This document shows, piece by piece, positions 45,769-53,418 of a DNA stretch of 64,000 nucleotides; position 1 is the first letter of the stretch; each line of letters begins with the position of its first letter. The position numbers were made by a program, and so were the translations under genes. The stretch is from NCBI GenBank assembly GCA_018816735.1, contig JAHIVH010000066.1, forward strand, positions 62,001-126,000, read 5' to 3'. The stretch comes from Pseudomonadota bacterium (GTDB taxonomy: Bacteria > Desulfobacterota > Desulfobacteria > Desulfobacterales > JAHIVH01). The notes beneath the pieces were generated by a model. The model was given only the letters and a program-made list of their open reading frames with translations. It did no database searches and was not told where the DNA came from.

Positions 45769-46974
45769 ATGAAAAAAAAATACACACGAAAATTATCCTT
45801 CTACGAAAGATTGTATATTGCGGGGGACAAGGTTTGCCCACCTGTATTAAATCAGTTTTTTTTTGACGGGTCGGGCGTGCTTGATTTGCCCAAATGGAAA
45901 GAAGCCGTCAGAGCGGCTTCCGAGGCAAATCCAGGTTCCCGGCTTGTTTTAAAGGGGGTCTTGGGTGGGGCCTACTGGGAGGATTCGGGGCAAACGCCAT
46001 CCGTTATTGAACTTGATGGGGCTGACTGGGCCAGCCATACACCCAATGGCATGCCGCCACACTTCAAAACAACCTTTGATGTGAAAAAGGGGCCGACCTG
46101 CGAAGTGGTGCTGCTTCGTGGGAATCCTTTACGTGTGGTTTTCAGAACCCACCATTCGACCATGGACGGGATGGGAACATTGGTATGGGCGGAAGATGTT
46201 TTCAGGGCGTTGCGGGGTGAACCTCTTTTAGGTTCAGAATCCGCTGTTACAGACCTGGAGGTTGCCCGTGCCATGCAAAAAGAATACAGGACCCCGTTCC
46301 CATTTGACAATTTGACTCCTACGGGAAAAGCCCAGGGAAATGAAAAAGGGGTAGCCTATTATCGGACCAGCCGCAAAGGTAAATTTCACATGCTCATAGG
46401 GCAGGCAGCCGTTCTTTCTGCAAGGGAAGCCTGGAAACATCGTGACGGAAAGGTACGGTTTTCCGTACCGGTGGATCTGCGCCGTCATATGAAAGGCATA
46501 CGTTCAACAGGGAATCTAACGATGCTGATTCACTTTGAGGTTACAAAAGAATCCACACCGGAGTCCATCTCCCAAATCATCAAAAAACAGCTTGAAGAAA
46601 ACAGGGAATGCATGATTGACAGAGGCGATACCCTGTTGAGTCATGTGCCTTTCTGGATCATACAGAACAGGTGGAAAAAAATGGGTCCTGTATATCACAA
46701 CAGGGGCCTTTACAGAAACTCCGGTGTTATTTCAAATATGGGGAGAATGCCACCCATGCACTTATTTTCCGGAGGGGGGTTCCAGGCAGAATATTATTGG
46801 GCCATTCCTCCGGGATATGATCATATCCCTTTTTTCCTGGGTATGGCCAGCACAGGTGATCGTCTTGTTTTTACGACCAGCATGCCAAAAGTGCTTGCCT
46901 CAAATGGCCGGATTGAAAAGGTCACAGAGGATATTATGGCAGGCCTGGTTCCGGCGCCGCCTAAAAAGGAATGA
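45769..46974 (+). CDS. Stand-alone condensation-domain-like acyltransferase 2
   Basis: A 401-residue paralogue of the preceding protein. HHxxxDG is intact as THHSTMDGMG (His128, His129, Asp133). VCPPVLNQFFFDGSG at the front, VRFSVPVDLRRHMKGIRSTGNL and ISNMGRMPPMHLFSGGGF match the family blocks. The frame can be extended to a TTG at 45727, but the ATG at 45769 has AGGA just upstream and fits the start of similarity. It follows paralogue 1 by about 90 bases. Duplicated acyltransferases suggest two or three distinct acylation positions on one scaffold (inference). Confidence 0.78.
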   Translation: MKKKYTRKLSFYERLYIAGDKVCPPVLNQFFFDGSGVLDLPKWKEAVRAASEANPGSRLVLKGVLGGAYWEDSGQTPSVIELDGADWASHTPNGMPPHFKTTFDVKKGPTCEVVLLRGNPLRVVFRTHHSTMDGMGTLVWAEDVFRALRGEPLLGSESAVTDLEVARAMQKEYRTPFPFDNLTPTGKAQGNEKGVAYYRTSRKGKFHMLIGQAAVLSAREAWKHRDGKVRFSVPVDLRRHMKGIRSTGNLTMLIHFEVTKESTPESISQIIKKQLEENRECMIDRGDTLLSHVPFWIIQNRWKKMGPVYHNRGLYRNSGVISNMGRMPPMHLFSGGGFQAEYYWAIPPGYDHIPFFLGMASTGDRLVFTTSMPKVLASNGRIEKVTEDIMAGLVPAPPKKE

Positions 46975-47005
46975 GATTGGATCTGGATAGAAGAGGACAA
47001 TTACC

Positions 47006-47034
47006 TTGACATGTTGCTTCATTTTAAATACTTT
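47006..47034 (+). promoter_or_regulatory. Candidate internal promoter before the KAS III genes
   Basis: TTGACA (47006-47011) and TACTTT (47029-47034) with a 17-base spacer, in the 114-base gap between acyltransferase 2 and KAS III 1. It could drive the KAS III-ACP-KAS III-reductase-acyltransferase 3 block separately. Confidence 0.4.
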
Positions 47035-47088
47035 TCCAAAAAAACAAATGCTTAGACATCTCGTAACCCAACAGGACAGGAGCAGAAT

Positions 47089-48090
47089 TTGATAGGGGCT
47101 GCCATAAAAGCGATTGAATATTATCTGCCGGAAACCATACTTGACAATCATGATATTGAAAGCGCATTCCCTGGATGGAATTCTGAAAAAATTGAGGATA
47201 AGGTCGGTATAAAAGAAAGACGCATTGCCGCTGAGGGTGAGACTGCTCTCGACATGGCTGTGAAAGCCTCATTAAAACTGTTTGAAAGGGTGGATAAGGC
47301 ATCTGTTGATTTTATCATTCTCTGCACACAGAGTCCGGATTATTTTCTGCCCGCGAGCGCCTGTATTCTGCAGGATCGATTGCATTTGCGGACAGACATC
47401 GGGGCCTTTGATATGAATCTGGGATGTTCCGGATATATCTATGGTCTGATGGTGGCAAAGAGTATCATTCAATCCGGCACCACTGAAAACGTTCTTTTGG
47501 TCACATCTGAAACCTACTCCAAGCATATTCATCCGGGTGACCGGGGAAACCGGATTATTTTTGGTGACGGCGCGGCAGCAACACTGGTTGGGAAATCGGA
47601 TATGCCGCAGATTTTTGATTTTGCCCTGGGGACCAACGGGAAAGGGTATGCCAATCTGATTGTCCCGAACGGAGGGCTAAAAAACAGATTCCAGCCCGAT
47701 GCCGAAGAAAAAGAAGACCAGAACGGGTGCATCCGCACGGATAACCATTTGTACATGAACGGGCCTGAGATATTTAATTTTACGATTGAAACCATTCCAA
47801 AGCTCCAGAAAAACATCCTTTTGAAAAACAAGCTCACCATGGACCAGATTGATTATGTGGTGTTTCATCAGGCAAACAAATATATGCTTGATTATCTCAG
47901 AAGAAAACTTAAAATACCCAAAGATATATTCTATATCAATATGAGGGATACCGGGAATACCGTATCCGCAACCATTCCTATTGCCCTGAAGGATTGTATG
48001 GATCAGGGAATTGTTAAAAAAGGGGAAAGGGTATTGATTGCAGGATTTGGTGTGGGGTATTCATGGGGCGGAACTGTTATTCAGATATAG
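47089..48090 (+). CDS. 3-oxoacyl-ACP synthase III-like enzyme 1 (TTG start)
   Basis: A 333-residue KAS III of normal length with a complete triad: Cys113 in LGCSGY, His260 in FHQANKYM and Asn290 in DTGNTVSATIP. Keeping Asn, and not the Asp of acyl-transferring relatives such as CerJ/ChlB3, predicts decarboxylative Claisen condensation of an acyl-CoA or acyl-ACP with malonyl-ACP. The start is TTG at 47089, eight bases behind ACAGGAG; no ATG is available nearby. Its divergence from a housekeeping FabH and its position beside a dedicated ACP point to specialised metabolism. Confidence 0.85.
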   Translation: MIGAAIKAIEYYLPETILDNHDIESAFPGWNSEKIEDKVGIKERRIAAEGETALDMAVKASLKLFERVDKASVDFIILCTQSPDYFLPASACILQDRLHLRTDIGAFDMNLGCSGYIYGLMVAKSIIQSGTTENVLLVTSETYSKHIHPGDRGNRIIFGDGAAATLVGKSDMPQIFDFALGTNGKGYANLIVPNGGLKNRFQPDAEEKEDQNGCIRTDNHLYMNGPEIFNFTIETIPKLQKNILLKNKLTMDQIDYVVFHQANKYMLDYLRRKLKIPKDIFYINMRDTGNTVSATIPIALKDCMDQGIVKKGERVLIAGFGVGYSWGGTVIQI

Positions 48091-48124
48091 TTTAAAAAGA
48101 AACGAAAAACGGAGGTTTGACCAG

Positions 48125-48361
48125 ATGAAAAAGGAAGAATTTTTAAGTGAACTTAAGGAAATCATGGAGATTGAAGATTCGGAGCTCACAGAAGATACGG
48201 TATTGCGGGACATGATGGAATTTAATTCACTGGCCCTTATGGGGATTATCGCCTTGATTGATGAAAATTTTGACATGGTCATTGAAGCGGACGCTTTTGA
48301 AAAGGTCTCAACAATAAAAGATATCATGAAACTGATCGGGATGGACAAGTTTGAGAAGTAA
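48125..48361 (+). CDS. Acyl carrier protein
   Basis: A 78-residue acidic carrier protein. The helix II motif reads EFNSLALMGIIALIDENF, with the phosphopantetheine-accepting Ser35 in NSLA where most ACPs have DSL. The ATG at 48125 follows GGAGG. Placed between two KAS III genes, it is almost certainly the dedicated carrier of this pathway, and a phosphopantetheinyl transferase from elsewhere must load it. Helix III carries the usual acidic residues. Confidence 0.82.
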   Translation: MKKEEFLSELKEIMEIEDSELTEDTVLRDMMEFNSLALMGIIALIDENFDMVIEADAFEKVSTIKDIMKLIGMDKFEK

Positions 48362-48397
48362 TTTACGATTTTCATTTTAATGGACGGATACTATTTT

Positions 48398-49456
48398 ATG
48401 GCACTTTTATCTTATGACGGTATCGCAATCACGGGAATATCAGCCTGTGTGCCCCGGAAACGAATTGACAACCGTTCCTTAAGCGAACCTTTTTCAGGGC
48501 CATTGCTTGAGAAAACGATCAAGACCACGGGCATAGTTGAAAGAAGAATTGCCGACGCCAGCACATGCGCATCTGATCTGTGCTGCCAGGCCGCATCCCG
48601 ATTGATGGACAGCATGGGAATTGACAGGGACACGATTGATGTGGTTATTTTTGTGACCCAGTCTCCGGATTTTAAGGTGCCAGCGACGGCACCGCTTATC
48701 CAGCACCGTCTGGGGCTTAAAAAAGAGACAGCTGCCTTTGATGTCAATCTCGGATGTTCCGGATATGTCTATGGCCTTTCCATGGCCTATGCCTATGCAA
48801 CGCAAGCCCATATCTGTCGTGTTTTGCTTCTCGTCGGCGATACACCGTCGAAATATGTTTCTTCACTGGATAAAACAACCGGTATCTTGTTTGGCGATGG
48901 GGGAACCGCAACGATCGTGGAAAAAAAGAAAGATGCCGGAAAATCCTTTTTTTCCCTGAACTCAGATGGATCTGGCGCAAATGCGCTTCAAATAAAAGCA
49001 GGCGGTTTCAGGCATCCCAGCACGCCTGAAACACTTGCAAACGTTACCCATGAGGACGGCAGCATTCGAAATGAAGAGCATCTGACCATGGATGGCGGGG
49101 CGATATTTAATTTTACGATTAAACAGGTCCCGGCTGATATTAAAAAGCTGCTGGAATTTTCAAACACGGATATTTCAGATATCGATTATCTGGTCTATCA
49201 TCAGGCCAATAAATTCATCACAGACCACCTGACCAAAAAGCTCAAGTTTCCTCTTGAGAAAGTTCCCTATTCATTGGGGAAGTTCGGCAACACCACATGC
49301 CTGACCATTCCTGTGACGCTTGTATCGGAGATTGGCACGGAAATCGAAACCGGAACAAAGAACCTGGTCCTGTCGGGGTTTGGCATCGGACTCTCCTGGG
49401 CAACCGCCATTCTCACCATTAAAAATTGTCATGTATTGGGTATGATTGAGGTTTAA
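48398..49456 (+). CDS. 3-oxoacyl-ACP synthase III-like enzyme 2
   Basis: A 352-residue KAS III paralogue. Catalytic Cys120 (LGCSGYVYG), His268 (YHQANKF) and Asn298 (GKFGNTTCLTIP) are all present. It shares the CTQSPD/VTQSPDF and HLxMxGxxIFNFTI blocks with KAS III 1 but is clearly diverged, so the two may use different starters or perform successive condensations. An ATG at 48380 is in frame; the one at 48398 matches the usual KAS III beginning (YDGIAITGISACVP). The reductase gene starts three bases after its stop. Confidence 0.85.
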   Translation: MALLSYDGIAITGISACVPRKRIDNRSLSEPFSGPLLEKTIKTTGIVERRIADASTCASDLCCQAASRLMDSMGIDRDTIDVVIFVTQSPDFKVPATAPLIQHRLGLKKETAAFDVNLGCSGYVYGLSMAYAYATQAHICRVLLLVGDTPSKYVSSLDKTTGILFGDGGTATIVEKKKDAGKSFFSLNSDGSGANALQIKAGGFRHPSTPETLANVTHEDGSIRNEEHLTMDGGAIFNFTIKQVPADIKKLLEFSNTDISDIDYLVYHQANKFITDHLTKKLKFPLEKVPYSLGKFGNTTCLTIPVTLVSEIGTEIETGTKNLVLSGFGIGLSWATAILTIKNCHVLGMIEV

Positions 49457-49458
49457 AT

Positions 49459-50223
49459 ATGGGTCACCCGTTTTCCCTGAAAGGAAAAAATGTTCTGATA
49501 ACCGGTGCGTCATCGGGCATTGGGCAGGCATGCGCCATCACTGCCAGCAGATTGGGCGCAACCGTTATTCTGGTTGGACGAAATCAGGAAGCGCTTGAAG
49601 GCACAAAAGCCATGCTTGAAAAAGGGGCTCATGTGTCGATCAATCATGACGTGACCGCATTCGACAAAACAGATGAATGCGTCAGGATGGCTGTTGAATC
49701 AGCGGGTAAGCTTCATGGGATGGTTCATTCTGCCGGTATTGAACTGACCATGCCGCTCAACATGATGAAGCCTGCTCACTATGAGAAATTGTTTTCGGTG
49801 AATGTGATTGGCGGGTTTGACTATGCCAAAACCATTTCAAAAAACAAGTATATGGCAGAAGATGGCGGATCGTTTGTATTCATTTCGTCCATCATGGCCG
49901 ATGCCGGGCAAAGCGGGCTTGTGGGCTATTGCAGCAGCAAAGGGGCGCTTGTGTCAGGGGCAAGGGCCATGGCTATGGAATTGGTTTCGCGAAAGATTCG
50001 CGTGAACTGCATTCTCCCCGGACATGTCAAGGGAACCCGGATGGCTGAGAAGTTGTTCAAGAGCCTTCCGGAAAAAGCGCAGCAGGCAATTATAAATGCC
50101 CATCCTCTGGGGTTGGGTGATCCTTTTGATGTGGCAAACGCATGTGGATATCTTTTATCTGATGCCGCAAAATGGGTTACCGGAACAACCCTCAAAGTCG
50201 ATGGCGGTTACAGCGCATTGTAG
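49459..50223 (+). CDS. Short-chain dehydrogenase/reductase (FabG-like)
   Basis: A 254-residue classical SDR: LITGASSGIGQA for NAD(P), VHSAGIE, catalytic Ser in FISSIM, Tyr157 and Lys161 in YCSSK, and the closing GTTLKVDGGYSAL of FabG-type enzymes. It most likely reduces the 3-oxoacyl-ACP made by the adjacent KAS III to the 3-hydroxyacyl form. It starts three bases after KAS III 2, with GAGG inside the end of that gene. No dehydratase or enoyl reductase is encoded nearby, so the chain may stop at the hydroxyl stage (inference). Confidence 0.87.
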   Translation: MGHPFSLKGKNVLITGASSGIGQACAITASRLGATVILVGRNQEALEGTKAMLEKGAHVSINHDVTAFDKTDECVRMAVESAGKLHGMVHSAGIELTMPLNMMKPAHYEKLFSVNVIGGFDYAKTISKNKYMAEDGGSFVFISSIMADAGQSGLVGYCSSKGALVSGARAMAMELVSRKIRVNCILPGHVKGTRMAEKLFKSLPEKAQQAIINAHPLGLGDPFDVANACGYLLSDAAKWVTGTTLKVDGGYSAL

Positions 50224-50269
50224 CGATCAGGCAGGTACAGCCAACCCCGAAATCAAATTTTTATTAAAT

Positions 50270-51478
50270 ATGCAAAAAATCTATACAAGACAATTGACCA
50301 CAAATGAGAGAACTTTCCTGATGGCGGATGCCATATGTCCGCCTTTTGTAAATCAGTATGTCCTTGAGGGAGAAGGCGAGCTTGACAAAGGCAGATGGCA
50401 GAAGGCGGTTGATGAGGCATCAGCTGCAAATCCCGGCATGCGGGTGGCCTTAACAGGTGTTCTGGGGTTTTCAAAGTGGGTGGATAGCGGAAACGCACCC
50501 CCTGTGCGGGAAGTGGACGGAAGCGCCTGGGGCGGATTCGGTCCTGAAGGCGGATCTTTCCTGTATGACTGCCTGGATGCGCGTAAAGGTCCAACCGCCG
50601 AAGTCGTTTTGATTCATGGCAAAAGGCCGCGGGTACTGTTCAGAAGTCTTCACGCAACTGCGGATGGCCGGGGGCAATTGTACTGGATGAAGGATATTTT
50701 TCGTGCCTTGAACGGAAAACCGCTTTCAGGCTCTCTATCAACGCTTACCGAGTATCAGGTCGCCAAACGATTCAACATGGGATTCCGGAAAAAATATCCG
50801 GATGAACATATTCCCCCAACCGGAAGAGTGATAGGTAATGAACCCGGTGTGGTGTGGAAGCGGGTGCAACTGACCGGAAAATATCCCAAAATACTGCCTC
50901 AGCTATGCATATTGCTTGCAAAAGAAGCCTGGAAGCATGCAAATGGTGTTGTGAGATTCGGCATACCCGCCGATATGAGGCTTCATGACCGCAAACTCAA
51001 GTCCACAGCCAATCTGACATGCGGGGTTGTTCTTGAGGTTCGCCCGGATACGACACCGGATGATGTTGAAAAGGAAATCCTGAGACAGCTTCAGGAGAAG
51101 GAAGATTTAAAGCTTTACAGAGGAGAAGACCTGTTTCGATATGTTCCCATGTGGTTGATGAAGCGGGAATATTACAAGCTGATGGATAAAAGGCATAAAA
51201 AAGGGCTTTATAATATTACCGCCTATCTCAGCAATATGGGATATGTTCAAATGGGGCCTTTTCAGGGCGGGGGGTTTAAAGCCACCAGCTTTTTCCCGAT
51301 CACGCCTTATGCAGAACCGCTTCCTTGCTTTATCGGGCTTGCCAGTCATGGTAATGAGGAAAACGGCTTTTTTCAGGAAATCGTACTGACCATGCCCAAA
51401 ATATTCGCTTCAAACGGACGGTTTGATACACTGCTTGATCGCCTGCAACACGGGCTGGAAGAATTTGTGAAGGCATGA
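50270..51478 (+). CDS. Stand-alone condensation-domain-like acyltransferase 3 (altered motif)
   Basis: A 402-residue third paralogue. ICPPFVNQYVLEGEGELD, VRFGIPADMRLHDRKLKSTANL and LSNMGYVQMGPFQGGGF align with the other two. The active-site motif is SLHATADGRG: the first His is Leu127, but the catalytic second His128 and Asp132-Gly133 remain. Activity is therefore possible with altered substrate or stability. The open frame runs back to 50096 inside the reductase gene, but similarity begins at the ATG at 50270; its ribosome-binding site is weak. It closes the + strand cluster. Confidence 0.77.
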   Translation: MQKIYTRQLTTNERTFLMADAICPPFVNQYVLEGEGELDKGRWQKAVDEASAANPGMRVALTGVLGFSKWVDSGNAPPVREVDGSAWGGFGPEGGSFLYDCLDARKGPTAEVVLIHGKRPRVLFRSLHATADGRGQLYWMKDIFRALNGKPLSGSLSTLTEYQVAKRFNMGFRKKYPDEHIPPTGRVIGNEPGVVWKRVQLTGKYPKILPQLCILLAKEAWKHANGVVRFGIPADMRLHDRKLKSTANLTCGVVLEVRPDTTPDDVEKEILRQLQEKEDLKLYRGEDLFRYVPMWLMKREYYKLMDKRHKKGLYNITAYLSNMGYVQMGPFQGGGFKATSFFPITPYAEPLPCFIGLASHGNEENGFFQEIVLTMPKIFASNGRFDTLLDRLQHGLEEFVKA

Positions 51479-51480
51479 GT

Positions 51481-52458
51481 TCAGGTTTTTAATGAAAGAA
51501 TTTTTGATTCAATATCATCCCGTAACTGACGGATACCATCCTCATCCATGCCTGACGGATCAGGCAGTTCCCAGTTTAAGAAGGGTGTATCTTGAAGGTT
51601 CGATGATCTGATGTGGGTGTCTTTTCCCATCAAAATGACACTATCCGGTTTTGTTTCTGATAGGGCGTCCTCAAAACTCAGGGGCAAATGATAGGCCACA
51701 TCAAGTTTTTTTTCAGCCATCACGGATTCAAGCACTTTGATTTGAGAGGCTTCAACCGTTAAGCCACAGCTCTGCGCATCTATTTTTTCTCCAGAATGAT
51801 ACTTGGCAAATGCCTCTGCCATTCTGCTTCGGATGCCATTGTCCCTGTCAACAAACAAAATTTTTTTCCGGGCCAATAAGGGATTGACAAGTGAGTCCAC
51901 CTTTTCCCGAATATCCTCAAAAACATGAGGACGGGCCTTGATATCGCCTCTTTTTTCAATCCCGCGATAGACCAGCTTTCCGGCATAACCGGCTCCCACA
52001 GCATCAAAAAAATAGTCCGCACAAAGCTCAATTCCCTTGAACAGTTCTTTTCCGCCTGATGCAGCCACTGATAAAAGAAACCCTTTTTTGGTTTTGTTAC
52101 CCGGGTCATTGACCCTGAATCTGTATTTCCGGGACCAGAACATCTGGCACCGGTCAATAAGCAGCTTCAGCTGGGCCGTCATCGCATAAAAATAAACCGG
52201 CGTTGCCATGACAATAAGATCAGCCCGCCGGATTTTGGGGTACATATCCCCGATCATTGTTTTGTCCCTGAGGATGCATCCGCCCTTTTCTTCACAGTGG
52301 ACGCATCCCAGACAAGGTGTCACATTCAGACCGGAAACAAAAATTTTCTCAACATCCGCGCCTTTTTTTTCCGCTTCATTCAGAAAAAGAGACAAGAGGT
52401 AATCTGTATTTCCATTTTTTCGCGGACTTCCCTGAAGGCCTAGTACATACATATTCAA
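51481..52458 (-). CDS. Flavodoxin-fold FMN reductase fused to an inactive LMW-phosphatase-like domain
   Basis: A 325-residue fusion. Residues 1-195 are an NADPH-dependent FMN reductase / iron-sulfur-flavoprotein type domain: LGLQGSPRKNGNT for FMN phosphate, then the cysteine cluster PCLGCVHCEEKGGC. Residues ~200-325 have the low-molecular-weight phosphatase/arsenate reductase fold: ILFVDRDNGIRSRMAEAF stands for the CX5R loop, and WELPDPSG supplies the usual Asp. The catalytic Cys is Asp, so phosphatase or arsenate-reductase chemistry is lost. It converges on acyltransferase 3 with a two-base gap; the rubredoxin-like gene lies upstream on the same strand. Confidence 0.78.
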   Translation of the reverse strand: MNMYVLGLQGSPRKNGNTDYLLSLFLNEAEKKGADVEKIFVSGLNVTPCLGCVHCEEKGGCILRDKTMIGDMYPKIRRADLIVMATPVYFYAMTAQLKLLIDRCQMFWSRKYRFRVNDPGNKTKKGFLLSVAASGGKELFKGIELCADYFFDAVGAGYAGKLVYRGIEKRGDIKARPHVFEDIREKVDSLVNPLLARKKILFVDRDNGIRSRMAEAFAKYHSGEKIDAQSCGLTVEASQIKVLESVMAEKKLDVAYHLPLSFEDALSETKPDSVILMGKDTHIRSSNLQDTPFLNWELPDPSGMDEDGIRQLRDDIESKILSLKT

Positions 52459-52461
52459 AAC

Positions 52462-52617
52462 CTATTTGATTCGGTCATCTACACCTTTGTCACTGCATTC
52501 AGGGGTGTAGCAGGTATTGTCAACAAATTCACATGTGGCCTTGCAGGATGGGCATTTTTCTGGCGGCTTTTCAGCCTTCATCACATAACCGCAGTTCGTG
52601 CATTTCCAGCTTGTCAT
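52462..52617 (-). CDS. Rubredoxin-like small metal protein
   Basis: A 51-residue protein, [11 protein letters not shown]...[11 protein letters not shown]..., with two CxxC pairs of the rubredoxin/rubrerythrin C-terminal type and two more cysteines in NTCYTPEC. It probably holds one Fe or Zn and passes single electrons, perhaps to the flavoprotein encoded four bases downstream. GGAGGA lies 7 bases before the ATG at 52617; the longer frame to 52650 overlaps that site and is rejected. Confidence 0.75.
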   Translation of the reverse strand: MTSWKCTNCGYVMKAEKPPEKCPSCKATCEFVDNTCYTPECSDKGVDDRIK

Positions 52618-52899
52618 TTTCATTCCTCCTTTAGGTAAAATGGGTATCAAGAAATATCAGAAATTCACTGCAACTTTACTATCAATTTGTGTGCCAGGAT
52701 TGAAGGTTTCCTGAAAATTGAGTGTCCGATCGTGAGATTAATCATGTTACCGAATATTATCAACCCTAATTTTGCCTGGACAGGGCATTTGCAATTTCAA
52801 ATTGAACAGACTCCTGCTATGGAATGAGGGGCCTTCAATGGGAATGCCATGTGCGGTCAGGTTGGATGGTGAGACAGAATTGTTTCACATTCTCATTGC

Positions 52900-52916
52900 C
52901 TGGACATGATGTCCAG
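52900..52916. promoter_or_regulatory. Perfect 8+8 palindrome upstream of the cupin gene
   Basis: CTGGACAT and ATGTCCAG are exact inverted copies around one base, 34 bases before the cupin ATG. A CCTGGACA half-site recurs near 52777. It is probably an operator for an unidentified regulator. Confidence 0.55.
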
Positions 52917-52950
52917 ACTATAAGGAGTGACGTCAAAACGGAGGAAAAAA

Positions 52951-53274
52951 ATGAAACATATCTATTGTCCGGAAATAGAAGGCCTTGATGCTTCACTATT
53001 GGGCATTGAGGGGGCTTCAAAGATGATGGTGAAACTGATATCCGAGGATACCGTCCGGGTTGAAATTTTACCAGGTGGCTTTACACCGTTACATGTCCAT
53101 GATGACAAGGAAAGAATTGTGATCATGACCGGAACAGGTGAAATCAAATCCGGTGATGGCAAGGAAGCTGCCCAACCTGGTGATTTCGCAGAGTTTGACA
53201 GAAGTGAACCGCATCAGATTCTAAACAATTCCGACAATATTTTGGCATTTATGTGTTTCAGGAATCAGAGATAG
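52951..53274 (+). CDS. Small cupin-domain protein
   Basis: A 107-residue single-domain cupin: GGFTPLHVHDDKERIVIMTGTGEI (motif 1, with G(X)5HXH partly visible as PLHVHDDKE) and GDFAEFDRSEPHQILNNSDNILAF (motif 2 with His). The residues could bind one metal ion; function is unknown. The ATG at 52951 is preceded by GGAGG; the track start at 52927 lacks one. The palindrome upstream suggests regulated expression. It lies between the redox pair on the other strand and the thioesterase. Confidence 0.75.
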   Translation: MKHIYCPEIEGLDASLLGIEGASKMMVKLISEDTVRVEILPGGFTPLHVHDDKERIVIMTGTGEIKSGDGKEAAQPGDFAEFDRSEPHQILNNSDNILAFMCFRNQR

Positions 53275-53418
53275 GGGCTATGTCTTTATTTAAAAAAAAT
53301 CCGTTATCATCCAAACAGTTTCTGGCCTGAATTTTGCCTGAAGCATATAAAAAAATCGAAATCATTTATATTCAGGGAAAGCGTATTCAATTTTTTCAAG
53401 GAAATACAGGAAGACACC

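Noticed and set aside
44497..51478. Non-ribosomal peptide synthetase
   Set aside because: Only condensation-fold proteins are present; no adenylation, thiolation-fused or thioesterase-fused domain, and the carrier is a free ACP.
50096..51478. Longer form of acyltransferase 3 starting at 50096
   Set aside because: The extra 58 codons overlap the reductase in another frame and have no similarity to the paralogues; similarity begins at 50270.
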